Origin: Paenibacillus qinlingensis
GTDB lineage: Bacteria; Bacillota; Bacilli; Paenibacillales; NBRC-103111
Assembly: GCF_013204845.1 (NCBI RefSeq)
Contig: NZ_JABMKY010000032.1
Location: 1-64,000 of the forward strand
Direction: 5' to 3'
DNA length: 64,000 nt
Position 1 is the stretch's first letter. Each line of letters starts with the position of its first letter. Below the pieces are notes generated by a model. It saw only the letters and a program-made list of their open reading frames with translations, did not search any database and was not told where the DNA came from. A program made the position numbers and the translations under genes. Positions 17,407-26,396 of this stretch are shown here, one piece after another.

Positions 17407-18771
17407 TTATTGTTGAATAAAACGCTGGTACGAAGCTTGGCATTCTGTGTAGAGCCTCTCCTCATCAGCTCCCATCAACACACCATTCGCCACGACGACT
17501 CTGCCATTTACGATGGTATAATCCACGGCACGCTTAAGACCTACTGTCCCCAACCAGGACTTGGCGTCCGTATGCGTTCCGACAGCGTCTATCTGATCGA
17601 CGCGCACCATGAACAGGTCTGCTGATTTGCCTACCTCCAGCGCCCCAATGTCGGTTCTACCCAAAATCTCAGCTCCGCCCCTCGTCGCTACTTTCAGTAG
17701 ATCATAACCTGTTGGCGCCAATGCGCTAGATTGAAGCCTGTGCAGCAGGTAAGCAACGCGAAGCTCCTCCAGCAGATTCGAGCCATCATTAGAAGCGCTG
17801 CCATCGACAGCCAAACCAACTGGAATGCCCATCTCCAGCATCTCAGGCACTCTGGCAATACCAGAGGATAGCTTCATATTAGAAATGGGGCAATGGGCGA
17901 TACCCGTCTTCGTTTGCGCGAGCAGCTTCATTTCATCATCGTTGAAATGAATGCCGTGCGCATACCACACATCGGAGCCTAACCAGCCTAAGCTTTCCAT
18001 ATAGGCGAGCGGCCGCATGCCGAATCTTTCGAGCGTATAGGCTTCCTCATTCTTCGTCTCGGCGAGATGTGTATGGAGGCGCACGCCTTTTGCTCTAGCG
18101 AGCTTAGCGGATTCCAGCAGGATATCTGCGGTTACACTGAATGGCGAGCAAGGCGCTAGCACGATCTGGCGCATCGAGCCTGCCCTGGCATCGTGATAGA
18201 GGTCAATCAGCCGCTCGCTGTCCGCCAGGATCGTACGGCTGTCCTGCACGACGCTCATCGGCGGCAATCCGCCGTGATCCTTACCCAGTGTCATCGATCC
18301 TCGTGAAGCCACGAAACGGATGCCTAATCGATCAGCGGCTTCGAACTGTTTATCGATGAAATGAGCACTATTCTGCTCAGGAAAAACATAATGATGGTCA
18401 AATACGGTCGTACAACCATTCTTCATAAGGTCAGCGATTCCTGTAAGTGAGCTATGATAAACAGCGTCCGGTGTAAGTCCTTTCCAGATCTCATACAAGT
18501 AGCGAAGCCAGTCGAAGAGCTCTAGCTTCTGCACTTGCGGCAGATTACGCGTAAACGTTTGATACAAGTGATTATGGACATTAATGAGACCTGGATACAC
18601 AAACATGTTGGATGCATCAATAATTTGCGTGGAGTCATCCTTCGGCGTTAGCCCTTTCCCCAACGCTACAATCTGATTGTCCTCGATCAGCAGATCCGCA
18701 TTCTCCAACATACGGTCCTCTGCATCCACCGTTACAATCGCCTTCGCATTTTGAATTAATATGGAACCCAT
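17407..18771 (-). CDS. Amidohydrolase, probable 8-oxoguanine/purine deaminase
   Basis: The ATG at 18771 (MGSILIQNAK) follows AGGAGG by nine bases. Upstream extension would run into the riboswitch terminator. The 454-residue protein is an SsnA/AtzB/TrzA-type metal-dependent hydrolase. It has HxH at H66/H68 (NVHNHLYQT), a third metal histidine in HTHLAE, HGIHFNDDE, and the metal aspartate in AVDGSASNDGSN. This group includes 8-oxoguanine deaminase. A purine-type riboswitch sits directly upstream, which strongly favours a purine substrate. The exact substrate (guanine, 8-oxoguanine or another) is inference. Confidence 0.82.
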   Translation of the reverse strand: MGSILIQNAKAIVTVDAEDRMLENADLLIEDNQIVALGKGLTPKDDSTQIIDASNMFVYPGLINVHNHLYQTFTRNLPQVQKLELFDWLRYLYEIWKGLTPDAVYHSSLTGIADLMKNGCTTVFDHHYVFPEQNSAHFIDKQFEAADRLGIRFVASRGSMTLGKDHGGLPPMSVVQDSRTILADSERLIDLYHDARAGSMRQIVLAPCSPFSVTADILLESAKLARAKGVRLHTHLAETKNEEAYTLERFGMRPLAYMESLGWLGSDVWYAHGIHFNDDEMKLLAQTKTGIAHCPISNMKLSSGIARVPEMLEMGIPVGLAVDGSASNDGSNLLEELRVAYLLHRLQSSALAPTGYDLLKVATRGGAEILGRTDIGALEVGKSADLFMVRVDQIDAVGTHTDAKSWLGTVGLKRAVDYTIVNGRVVVANGVLMGADEERLYTECQASYQRFIQQ

Positions 18772-18805
18772 TCCCTTCAGCCTCCTAAAAATGAAATAAA
18801 GGAAC

Positions 18806-18911
18806 CAAAAAAATCCTAACAACAAACACAATATACGAATATACTGTGTTCGTAGTTAGGATTTAGGTTCCCAGTAGAGCCCCCGAACCGAATTATCGAG
18901 GTTATACGAAC
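18806..18911 (-). promoter_or_regulatory. Variant purine riboswitch, ON-type
   Basis: On the minus strand the P1 arms GUUCGUA (18911-18905) and UACGAAC (18854-18848) enclose P2 (CCUCGA/UCGGGG) and P3 (UGGGA/UCCUA). L2 contains GG and L3 contains CC, as needed for the purine-riboswitch loop kiss. J1/2 is UAA, and J3/1 keeps the CUA that selects guanine-type ligands. J2/3 reads GCUCUAC, one base shorter than the Bacillus xpt type, and the U47 contact is altered. A 25-bp terminator hairpin (arms 18840-18864 and 18811-18835, loop UUCG, then Ts) uses the P3 and P1 3' strands. Aptamer and terminator therefore exclude each other, and ligand should turn the gene on. Confidence 0.85.
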
Positions 18912-19154
18912 TATGAAATTGTTGAAAATCCTTTGTTAAATTTAGGAATAGTATAGAGCAGTTAAGATAGAAACGTCAAGGTGCGCCGCGGTCTGAAAAT
19001 AACTTTGATGTTTTTTCAGAAAAGTGGAATAAGCTTCCTGAATAATGGATATATTATCAAAGCTGCGTTATTAAATTACAAGCTCTTCGGAACGAGTTGA
19101 TTCCGCCGGGGAGAACCGCGCAGGCACAAATTATTGTTGGAGGTTTATGAACAC

Positions 19155-19355
19155 ATGGAAACAGGTACGGTAAAATGGTTTAACGCAGAAAAAGGATTTG
19201 GGTTTATCGAAATGGAAGGCGGCAATGACGTATTCGTTCATTTCAGCGCCATTACAGGAGAAGGTTTTAAAAGCTTGGATGAAGGCCAACGTGTGCAATT
19301 CGAAGTTGTTCAAGGTAACCGCGGACCGCAAGCTGAAAATGTAGTCAAGCTGTAG
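19155..19355 (+). CDS. Cold-shock protein (CspA family)
   Basis: The 66-residue single cold-shock domain has RNP1 (KGFGFIE) and RNP2 (DVFVHFSAI), and begins in the standard METGTVKWFN form. The in-frame TTG at 19134 would give an atypical extension. GGAGG lies upstream of 19155. These proteins bind single-stranded RNA/DNA and act as RNA chaperones. The region between the riboswitch and this start (about 18912-19154) contains no other gene. It probably holds the promoter and leader, with a small CTCTTCGGAACGAG hairpin near 19081. The gene is followed by ydjO. Confidence 0.95.
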   Translation: METGTVKWFNAEKGFGFIEMEGGNDVFVHFSAITGEGFKSLDEGQRVQFEVVQGNRGPQAENVVKL

Positions 19356-19420
19356 TCCTTCATCACATAGTGCTTTAACTGCTTGCGCGTCAGAGTCAAT
19401 TATGACAAGGAGGAGTTCGA

Positions 19421-19621
19421 TTGTACTTTTCAAAAAAATCACTGGAACCAGTACCGGAGGAACAAACCAGCATCTGGACCTGCAGCACTGATCAGTGCTC
19501 TTGCTGGATGAGAGATAACTTTTCATTCGCGGATAGTCCCGCATGCCCGATTTGCAATTCATCCATGGTCAAGGATTTAAAGATGCTCCCCACCTTATCG
19601 AACACAAGCAGCAGGCGATGA
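19421..19621 (+). CDS. ydjO: Cold-inducible YdjO-like zinc-ribbon protein
   Basis: This 66-residue protein starts at TTG 19421 after AAGGAGG. It has two cysteine pairs (TCSTDQCSCW and CPICNSS) that look like a zinc ribbon, the motif WMRDNFSF, and the IW preceding the first cysteines. These match the Bacillus YdjO family, reported as cold-inducible. Its place 65 bp after a cold-shock gene supports shared regulation. The biochemical function is not known. Confidence 0.85.
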   Translation: MYFSKKSLEPVPEEQTSIWTCSTDQCSCWMRDNFSFADSPACPICNSSMVKDLKMLPTLSNTSSRR

Positions 19622-19631
19622 ATCCGACACA

Positions 19632-19666
19632 AAAGCCCCTGTCTCCCATGGAGACAAGGGCTTTTT
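19632..19666. terminator. Bidirectional terminator
   Basis: AAGCCCCTGTCTCC and GGAGACAAGGGCTT form a long stem with T runs on both strands. It separates the cold-shock pair (plus) from yflT (minus). Confidence 0.93.
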
Positions 19667-19696
19667 CTTGGTATAGGACGATTACATAGCGTCCAC

Positions 19697-20089
19697 TTAT
19701 ATGATAGTTCGCTGAAATGCTTCACCTTGGTACATCATTAAGGTATCTTCGTCACTCATATGAGGCGTAGCCAATACGAGGATTTTTCCCCACTCCAGCT
19801 CCGTTATGAGTCTGTCCGTCTCTGCTTCTGGCACGCCGAGCGCCAGGATCTTCGCTCTCAGCTCCTCGCCACGTGATCGGAACAGATTGGCGATCGACGT
19901 GAACAATCCTTCTTCAGCCATCGAAATCTGCTCTGCACCCGCATACTCCGCGACGTAATTTGTACCTTCAGCACTGTGTGTCAGAACATAAATATGATCT
20001 TTTTTAAAGCCTTCGTTATGCAGCTGTTGTACCTTATTCTGCGTATCCTCAAGACTTGATGTCACACTTACTCTGGTATACGTACTCAT
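19697..20089 (-). CDS. yflT: YflT-like general stress protein
   Basis: The 130-residue protein matches the YflT/GSP17M domain. It has a short alpha/beta fold beginning with RVSVTSSLEDTQNKVQQL and a repeated HIYVLTH-type strand, and it ends in an acidic helix. GAGGAGG precedes the ATG. Members are general stress proteins of unknown activity. It is the second gene after the DUF1328 gene, whose upstream promoter has sigma-B form, so co-expression under sigma B is likely. Confidence 0.88.
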   Translation of the reverse strand: MSTYTRVSVTSSLEDTQNKVQQLHNEGFKKDHIYVLTHSAEGTNYVAEYAGAEQISMAEEGLFTSIANLFRSRGEELRAKILALGVPEAETDRLITELEWGKILVLATPHMSDEDTLMMYQGEAFQRTII

Positions 20090-20169
20090 GGTAATTCCTC
20101 CTCGTCAATGGGTTTTATTGGGTGTATCTGTGTTACTTCGAGTTAGCTGCTTAAGCTAGATCATGCTTG

Positions 20170-20334
20170 TTAGAAGCTTCGACGTCTGCCGAAAATCAGT
20201 GATACTACGAACATAATAAGGAAGACGAAGAACAAAATTTTGGCGATACCTACTGCTGTTGACACAATCCCAAAGAATCCAAAAACACCTGCAACTAACG
20301 CGATTACGAGAAACGTCATAGCCCATCCTAACAT
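20170..20334 (-). CDS. DUF1328-type 54-residue membrane protein
   Basis: Translating the minus strand from the ATG at 20334 gives a 54-residue protein starting MLGWAMTFLVIALVAGVFG. A Gly/Phe-rich middle (FFGIVSTAVGIAK) and a second hydrophobic helix (ILFFVFLIMFVVSLIFG) follow, then RRRSF. This is the DUF1328 (YtjA-like) two-helix pattern. GAGGTG lies upstream. It is short and easily missed; a longer frame over the same bases is a shadow. A sigma-B-type promoter is 54 bp upstream. Function is unknown; stress-linked membrane role inferred. Confidence 0.88.
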   Translation of the reverse strand: MLGWAMTFLVIALVAGVFGFFGIVSTAVGIAKILFFVFLIMFVVSLIFGRRRSF

Positions 20335-20387
20335 ACCCAACACCTCTCTCTTCCTTTTCGATAGTGTTCATCTTGCTATGCTTTCTA

Positions 20388-20413
20388 TTACCCACACTAC
20401 CTAGGCTTGAAAC
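20388..20413 (-). promoter_or_regulatory. Sigma-B-type promoter for DUF1328-yflT
   Basis: On the minus strand a -35 GTTTCA (20413-20408), 14 bp, then a -10 GGGTAA (20393-20388) fits the sigma-B consensus GTTTAA-N12-15-GGGTAT. It has the same -35 and spacer as three other sites in this window. Confidence 0.8.
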
Positions 20414-20594
20414 AAGCTATTAAACGAAGTTGGTCAAAAAATAACTAAGCGGCCACTTTCTAAGGGCGTTTGCGTTAATCCAGACGTATGACATTTAGTC
20501 TTTAGAGCTAAGCGAAGCTTACTCCTCTTTCAGTAAGGCCTGATGTGTGAAATGCTGGTTGTGAGTAGAGCCGAGGGATGCGTGAGGAAGTAAA

Positions 20595-20636
20595 GGTAGA
20601 TGATGTAGGAGTAGAGGTAGGTAGAGGTAGAGGTAA
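20595..20636. repeat. GTAGAG-type short tandem repeat
   Basis: About six imperfect copies of GTAGAG/GTAG lie in the 650-bp gap between the stress operon and the methyltransferase gene. No gene is supported in 20414-21059. The array ends 77 bp before quartet element C. Confidence 0.8.
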
Positions 20637-20712
20637 AAGTTTGAAGTGCTGCGTCAAAAAGGCGAGTAGGTCGGATGCAAGTTTCGTACAATCCCCCCGT
20701 GTTCCAAGTAAA

Positions 20713-20898
20713 TAGATGGGTTTTATACAGTTAAATTTGTGGTTTTTTTGATTTTACGCAGAGTAGATGGAAAATCTGCAGTTAATTTCAACCTTTTTTA
20801 CCTAACCTGAACAATACAGGCAGTTATAACTACATATTATCCAGTTAGATTGATTTTTGGAGAAAATTTCGTAAAAACAGCTGCATTTTTTCCAGTTA
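20713..20898. repeat. Quartet element C (TARMTGKA type)
   Basis: Boxes of 21 bp start at 20713, 20764, 20827 and 20878 (spacing 51, 63, 51). Orientation is + + - -, with heads TAGATGGG, TAGATGGA, then TCCAGTTA twice. Linkers end in CGCAGAG and CGTAAAAA just before boxes two and four. Confidence 0.88.
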
Positions 20899-21059
20899 AT
20901 TGGATTTATGAAGAGCAATCTCCTAGATCCCGTATGTACGCGTCGCGCATCCACACCCCCGTACGTCCATACCGAGTAGGCCGCTAATCCTCGAAGAATT
21001 TCAAAAGAGAAAAGATGCCCCGCCACATATGGCTTTGGGACACCTCTTCAATAACGTTG

Positions 21060-21926
21060 CTACGATTTCTTACGGTATATACGCTCATGTGGCATAAAAT
21101 CATCATAATGCACACCTTCAGGCACATGAAGAATATACTCTTTCTTCCCGAGACCCAAGAAACCTTGCTGAGTTAAGCTGCTGTAAAATAAATTATGCAC
21201 CTGCTGCTGCAGCTTTGGATCGAAGTAGATCATCACATTCCGGCAAAGGATAACGTGGAACTCGTTAAAAGAGCCATCTGTCACCAGATTGTGCTGGGCA
21301 AACATCATGCACTCTTTCAGCTGCGGTTTAAAATAGGCATACTGATGATCCGTCGAGTAATACTCCGAGAACGCTTTGGTGCCGCCAGATTCCAAATAAT
21401 TCTTGGTATACAGCTGCATCTGTTTCAGCGGGAACGCACCTCTTTGAGCCGACTCTATGGCCTGCTCATTCATGTCAGTGGCATAGATTCGAGTCTTCTC
21501 TGCCAAGCCCTCTTCTTGCATGAGTATGGCCATGGCATAGGCTTCTTCACCTGTAGCGCAACCTGCGTGCCAGATACGAATCTCTGGATAGTCCCGCAGC
21601 GCTGGCACAACTTGAGTGCGGAAGGCACTGAAGAAGCTGGGATCTCGGAACATTTCCGTCACACGAATCGACATGTCACCCAGTAGTTTGTCTACGAATA
21701 GCGGCTCATGCAGCACTTTTTCCAGCAGCGCTGTAAGCGTTGGTAACTTTTCCATTTTCATTCGATTTAGAATCCGTCTGCGTAAAGAGGAGCGCACATA
21801 ATGTCGGAAATCAAATCCATACATTTGATATATGCCCTCCAGGAGCAAATTAATCTCAATGTTTTCCCTCTCATCAATTGGAGGCTCTTCAGGCTCATTC
21901 CATCCATCTTGAGGTTCACGTATCAA
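21060..21926 (-). CDS. rsbM: CheR-type methyltransferase, RsbM-like
   Basis: I place the start at TTG 21926. It overlaps the kinase stop codon as TTGA and has AGGTGA seven bases upstream, which indicates translational coupling. The 288-residue protein has the CheR N-terminal helical domain (RHYVRSSLRRRI) and the S-adenosylmethionine motif WHAGCATGEEAYAMA, plus CRNVMIYFD. CheR enzymes methylate glutamates on receptors. In the Bacillus cereus group a CheR-like RsbM methylates the hybrid kinase RsbK that controls sigma B; the same gene pair is found here downstream of sigB. Confidence 0.85.
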   Translation of the reverse strand: MIREPQDGWNEPEEPPIDERENIEINLLLEGIYQMYGFDFRHYVRSSLRRRILNRMKMEKLPTLTALLEKVLHEPLFVDKLLGDMSIRVTEMFRDPSFFSAFRTQVVPALRDYPEIRIWHAGCATGEEAYAMAILMQEEGLAEKTRIYATDMNEQAIESAQRGAFPLKQMQLYTKNYLESGGTKAFSEYYSTDHQYAYFKPQLKECMMFAQHNLVTDGSFNEFHVILCRNVMIYFDPKLQQQVHNLFYSSLTQQGFLGLGKKEYILHVPEGVHYDDFMPHERIYRKKS

Positions 21927-24700
21927 TGCTTCTTCACCTGCTTCGTAAGCCATACCCGCATCAGCGAGAAGAGTTGTTCCATCTGCAGTGGCTTCGTAAT
22001 ATAGTCCGATGCTCCCGCTTCAAGACATTTCTCTTTCTCACTCTTCATAGCTTTCGCTGTCAAGGCAATGATAGGTAGGTGGCGTAACTCCAAACCTCCC
22101 CGTATCTCCTTCATGGCATCATAACCGTCCATAACTGGCATCATGATATCCATTAATACCAAATCGTAATTTGAATCCACGGTTAATAGATCAATCGCTT
22201 CTCTGCCATTCTCAGCCACAACAACCGTTACACCTTTTATTTCTAAAGCACTAACGAGTGCGAATACGTTACGGGCGTCATCATCGACAAGCAAAACTCT
22301 TTTCCCCTCGAAAAGCTGTGCATCCGCATGAATTGACCCATCTAGGGACAGCTCAGCATCGCTAAAGAAACTCTTCGGATAGGAAGCATCCCCTTTATAC
22401 GGAATCACTTGCTCACTAGAAGCCGCGATCTGACCTTGTGCTGAGGTATCGTCAGGATGGACAAGTTCTGGTCTATTTGGGATATATAAGGTAAACGTAC
22501 TACCTACTTGCAGCTCACTCTTCACAACAATCGTTCCCCCAAGCAATCGGGTAAACTCGCGGCAGATCGATAGACCAAGCCCCGTTCCGCCATACTGACG
22601 ATTGGTTGTACCATCCACTTGTTGAAAGGCCTCAAAAATAATGTGCTGCTTATCAATCGGAATTCCAATACCTGTATCCTTAATCGAAATAGCAAGAATC
22701 GTGTCCTCTGGACCTCGATGGAGAAGTTCTTTAATACGCGATGAATCAGCGAGAGCTATTCTCATAGTAACAGAGCCTGTTTCGGTAAATTTAAATGCAT
22801 TTGACAACAGGTTCTTCAGAATTTGCTGCAGGCGTTGACCATCTGTCACAATGACGGACGGCACATCCGAGTCTAGGATAATATGGAAATCCAGCTCTTT
22901 CTTGGCAGCCACTGGTAAGAACATAAGCTCCATGGACTGTGGAATCTCCGTCACATTAACTTCGTCCTGCATAATCTCAATTTTCCCAGCTTCGACCTTG
23001 GATAAATCCAGAATATCGTCGATCAATGACAGCAAATCATGACCCGCCGCATTCACCACGCGCGAATACTCCACGACCTCGGACATCTGCATGTCTCCAC
23101 TGCTCTCCACTAGCATTTGCGAAAGAATCATGATGCTATTCAGAGGTGTACGCAATTCATGAGACATATTAGCCAAGAAGTCGGTTTTGTATTGAGAACT
23201 TGTCTTCAACTGCAATGAATACTCTTCAAGCTCGTCTTTGGCTTTCTCAAGCTCCGTAGCTTTCTGCTCAGCAAATTGATTCTGCTCCTCCAAAAACTCA
23301 TTCGTCATCCGCAGCTGCTCCTGTTGCATCTGCAGCTCTTCCGACTGCGTCTGAAGCTCCTCGGATTGAGCTTGCAGCTCCTCCGTCAGCATTTGCGACT
23401 CGGAGAGGAGACGCTCCACTTCCATCCGGCTGCGCACACTTGTAATCGCAGTACCGAACTTCTCTTGCAGAGAATCAACCAAAGTTAGATGCTTGGACTG
23501 AAATTGATGAAGGGAAGCCAACTCAATAACGGCCTCGGTTCTTCCATCTACCAGAATCGGTGCTAGTAGTAGGCTGCGAGGTGTGGAGATTCCTAACCCA
23601 GACGTTATTTTCACATGATTATCAGGAAGGTTATCCATCAGGAAAATTCGTTTATCGACTGCACACTGTCCGACTAAGCCTTCGCCTATCCGAAACTGGG
23701 AAGCAGCTTGAACCTGTCCAGAAACAGCGTATCCTGCAATTTTTACATACAAAGGTTCCCCTTCTTCGTTCTGCCTCAAATAAATAACACCATAGCTGGC
23801 ATCCAACAAAGGTGCCAGCTTATGGATAAAGGCTTCACTCAGAGAAGTTATTTCACGTATACCTTGATACAGGGTTGCAACTTCTGTAATACTCGACTGA
23901 ATCCAGCTCTGTTTCTCTAAACTCGCCAGCAACTCATTCGTTGCCTCAGCCAACAAACGGATTTCGTCATTCGTCTTCACTTCAATCCGAGAGGCTAAAT
24001 TCCCTTCCAATGCGGTAATATCGCGAATCTTCTGGGTAACTTGTTTAATCGTGTTTGTTATCGAATTCGATAGTAGGAATGCCACAACAACAGCAATAAT
24101 AGAAATAAGACCCAAAATAGTAAAAAGAACAACTTTAAGATTATAGTTGCTTTTGGCGATCTGTTCGACTCGTACGGCCGTTAAATTCTTCTCCGTTACG
24201 AGAAAAGAATCAAATTGCGTACGCAACTGATCCATCACCTTTTTGCCTGCATTCTGTTTAAAATAATCATTCAGTGCTGCCGTATTGTTATCCCTTTTCA
24301 TACGAATAACGGTGTCACCGCTCGTTTTCAGCCAGAGCTGAATCGTCTCTTCAATGGCCTCCATACTTTGCACTTGCGAGGGATTATCACTGACAAGTTG
24401 ACGAATTTTATTATAAGCTTCCTGCCAGGTGCGATTCCCCTCATTATAGGGCTCCAGATACTGCTCATCACCCGTGATGACAAAGCCGCGCATGCCTGTC
24501 TCCAGATCGAGCATTCTCTTCTGCAACTCGTTGAGCTGATCGTGTACTTCCATATCATGCGTAGAGATGAAACTAACTTCTTTCTGCAGATCCGTCACGC
24601 GACTACTTACGACTAATAGTGATAGACCAAGACAGACAATAATTAAGATATAGCCCAGCATAATCTTGGGTTTAATCTTAAGTAGATAGGAATTAAACAT
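21923..24700 (-). CDS. rsbK: Hybrid sensor kinase, RsbK-like (CHASE3-HAMP-GAF-HK-REC)
   Basis: The 925-residue protein has, in order: a membrane span (about 12-32), a CHASE3 domain with the LETGMRGFVITGDEQYL motif, and a second span (about 195). Then come HAMP, GAF (about 285-430), a Glu/Gln-rich coiled coil, and HisKA with phospho-His in FLANMSHELRTPLNS. It ends with HATPase (NLLSNAFKF, GGTGLGLSI) and a receiver with LMDIMMPVMDGYD. This is the RsbK layout of the Bacillus cereus group. It follows sigB by 98 bp and is coupled to the methyltransferase. A TATAAT lies in that gap, so a separate promoter is possible. Confidence 0.88.
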   Translation of the reverse strand: MFNSYLLKIKPKIMLGYILIIVCLGLSLLVVSSRVTDLQKEVSFISTHDMEVHDQLNELQKRMLDLETGMRGFVITGDEQYLEPYNEGNRTWQEAYNKIRQLVSDNPSQVQSMEAIEETIQLWLKTSGDTVIRMKRDNNTAALNDYFKQNAGKKVMDQLRTQFDSFLVTEKNLTAVRVEQIAKSNYNLKVVLFTILGLISIIAVVVAFLLSNSITNTIKQVTQKIRDITALEGNLASRIEVKTNDEIRLLAEATNELLASLEKQSWIQSSITEVATLYQGIREITSLSEAFIHKLAPLLDASYGVIYLRQNEEGEPLYVKIAGYAVSGQVQAASQFRIGEGLVGQCAVDKRIFLMDNLPDNHVKITSGLGISTPRSLLLAPILVDGRTEAVIELASLHQFQSKHLTLVDSLQEKFGTAITSVRSRMEVERLLSESQMLTEELQAQSEELQTQSEELQMQQEQLRMTNEFLEEQNQFAEQKATELEKAKDELEEYSLQLKTSSQYKTDFLANMSHELRTPLNSIMILSQMLVESSGDMQMSEVVEYSRVVNAAGHDLLSLIDDILDLSKVEAGKIEIMQDEVNVTEIPQSMELMFLPVAAKKELDFHIILDSDVPSVIVTDGQRLQQILKNLLSNAFKFTETGSVTMRIALADSSRIKELLHRGPEDTILAISIKDTGIGIPIDKQHIIFEAFQQVDGTTNRQYGGTGLGLSICREFTRLLGGTIVVKSELQVGSTFTLYIPNRPELVHPDDTSAQGQIAASSEQVIPYKGDASYPKSFFSDAELSLDGSIHADAQLFEGKRVLLVDDDARNVFALVSALEIKGVTVVVAENGREAIDLLTVDSNYDLVLMDIMMPVMDGYDAMKEIRGGLELRHLPIIALTAKAMKSEKEKCLEAGASDYITKPLQMEQLFSLMRVWLTKQVKKH

Positions 24701-24797
24701 AAGAAAGTGCCTCCTGGTACAGTTGGTAGCAAATGTAAGATAACATTATACTAAACTACTATACCACATTTTCAGCCCCTAGCAGGTAAATAACCTT

Positions 24798-25571
24798 CTA
24801 TACGTTCGATGTTAAGGCTGTTTTCAATTTCGTCATCGCCCTCTTCTGAATACGGGATACACTCATCTGAGAGATGCCTAGCTGATCGGCAATTTGGCGT
24901 TGGGACTGCCCTTCTTGGTAAATCATCCCAATAACGGTACGTTCCTCATCCTTCAAGCAATCCATAGCTTCAGCAAGATCCATACGCCGCTCTATAGCTT
25001 GATAGTCATCGGTGGTACCTGCAATCATATCCCCAATCGTGGCCCCATCGCCCTCACTTGTGAGCGGGGTATCGAGGGAGGTGTAGTGATAATAATCGCG
25101 ACCGGCTAAGATTTCCATGGTTTCTTCTGTACTCAGCTCTAGATAAGCTGCAATTTCATCCACATTCGGCGAGCGCTCCAGCTTAGCCGTCAGTTCATCC
25201 AACGCACGCCCCATCTGCGCTCCCTTTTCCTTAATGCGTCTAGGAACTTGTATGTACCATGACTTATCACGCAAATAATTTTTGAGATGCCCAATGAGGC
25301 TTTTCATCGCATAGCCTTCAAAAGGCACTTCCATCGCATGGTCATACTGCGTAAACAACCTGAGCATCGACATTTGACCGACTTGAAAGAGATCTTCATA
25401 GAGGTCAGGGCGGCTTCGCGACATTTTGCTTACCGCCATTCGTACAATCGGTTCATAGTGCAAGAGCAAGACGGTAGCTGCCTCTTGACATCCGGTTTCC
25501 TTATAAATCTTCTTCTTCTCATAGATATCATATAAAGGGTCGGAGGAAGAGACAGTTCCCTTCACATTCAT
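24798..25571 (-). CDS. sigB: General stress sigma factor sigma B
   Basis: The 257-residue sigma-70 factor of group 3 has region 2 (YEDLFQVGQMSMLRLF), region 3 (VPRRIKEKG) and a region 4 helix-turn-helix (QSQRQIADQLGISQMSVSRIQ). It overlaps rsbW by 4 bp (ATGA). The rsbV-rsbW-sigB order and a sigma-B-type promoter before the operon are the classical autoregulated arrangement. It should direct RNA polymerase to GTTT-N14-GGGTA promoters during stress once released from RsbW. Confusion with the sporulation factor sigma F is possible in principle, but the surrounding rsb and stress genes argue for sigma B. Confidence 0.92.
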   Translation of the reverse strand: MNVKGTVSSSDPLYDIYEKKKIYKETGCQEAATVLLLHYEPIVRMAVSKMSRSRPDLYEDLFQVGQMSMLRLFTQYDHAMEVPFEGYAMKSLIGHLKNYLRDKSWYIQVPRRIKEKGAQMGRALDELTAKLERSPNVDEIAAYLELSTEETMEILAGRDYYHYTSLDTPLTSEGDGATIGDMIAGTTDDYQAIERRMDLAEAMDCLKDEERTVIGMIYQEGQSQRQIADQLGISQMSVSRIQKRAMTKLKTALTSNV

Positions 25572-26014
25572 ACAATCTCCTCTTTTCTATACACCTGCTT
25601 GGTCAGAATGACTTTAGTCCCTTGGCCACCACGCGCTAACACCTGCACATCATCCATTAATGCTTGCATCAAAAAGAGACCGAGTCCCCCAACATTCGCT
25701 TCTTGAATCGATTTATGGTGCAGCGTTACTTCTTCAGGGTCCGTTTGAACATAATGAAAGCTATCGCCTTCATCCTTCACCGTTATTTTCATATAGCCAT
25801 CACTAGGCTCAAATTGAATTTCTACGATGCCTGGATTCCCCTCAGCATAAGCATGAAGAATGGCGTTGTTACAGGCTTCAGCGACAGCGACTTTCATATC
25901 TTCAATATCTTCAAAGGAGAAGCCTGCTTTGGTTGCAACGCCGTATAAAGTGAGTCGAACAATATCCAAATAATCCGCTTGTGCAGGTATGGTCAGACCG
26001 ATGTATGGGCTCAT
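25568..26014 (-). CDS. rsbW: Anti-sigma-B factor, serine kinase RsbW
   Basis: The 148-residue GHKL-fold protein has the N box (AEACNNAILHAY), a G1 box of RsbW type (VKDEGDSFHY) and the G2 box (GGLGLFLMQALMDDV). RsbW binds and inhibits sigma B, or alternatively phosphorylates RsbV on serine. It overlaps both rsbV and sigB by 4 bp, so the three are translationally coupled. Length is slightly shorter than the Bacillus subtilis protein. Assignment is secure. Confidence 0.94.
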   Translation of the reverse strand: MSPYIGLTIPAQADYLDIVRLTLYGVATKAGFSFEDIEDMKVAVAEACNNAILHAYAEGNPGIVEIQFEPSDGYMKITVKDEGDSFHYVQTDPEEVTLHHKSIQEANVGGLGLFLMQALMDDVQVLARGGQGTKVILTKQVYRKEEIV

Positions 26015-26382
26015 ATGATTTCTTCTTTCCTTTCAGTTATACGTTGATTTTCTCTTAAGCTGCCATTGTTATGCAAATAACTGGAAACGCCTGTAATATC
26101 GAATAAGCGCCTAACCTTAGCTGGGATATGGTCGATTTGGAACGATGCGTGCATCGCAGCCCTTACTTTAATTGCGGAAACGATAAGCCCAATTCCTGTG
26201 CTGTCTATATATTTTAGTTCTTTCAAATCTAGGATAAGCGTTTCTTCCTCTTTTCTAACTACGGAATCCAGTACGTTAGCTAGTGAAGACGCCGCTGAGA
26301 GATCAAGCTCTCCGCTTAAATAGATCCTATTTTCTTTCCCATCGGACTGTTTATAAAACATAAATTTACGTATAGCGTTCAC
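26011..26382 (-). CDS. rsbV: Anti-anti-sigma factor RsbV (STAS)
   Basis: This 123-residue STAS-domain protein carries the phosphorylatable serine in YIDSTGIGLIVSA near residue 60. Dephosphorylated RsbV binds RsbW and frees sigma B. A charged 15-residue C-terminal tail follows the domain. The gene overlaps rsbW by 4 bp and follows the DUF948 gene by 14 bp, so all four genes form one transcription unit. Confidence 0.93.
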   Translation of the reverse strand: MNAIRKFMFYKQSDGKENRIYLSGELDLSAASSLANVLDSVVRKEEETLILDLKELKYIDSTGIGLIVSAIKVRAAMHASFQIDHIPAKVRRLFDITGVSSYLHNNGSLRENQRITERKEEII

Positions 26383-26396
26383 GTGATGACCCCTCT

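Noticed and set aside
18772..18831. N-terminal extension of the purine deaminase
   Set aside because: It would be translated from within the riboswitch terminator; AGGAGG marks the start at 18771.
20156..20395. 79-residue frame in the DUF1328 region
   Set aside because: It is a shadow of the 54-residue DUF1328-type gene in another frame; it lacks a ribosome site and contains no recognisable domain.
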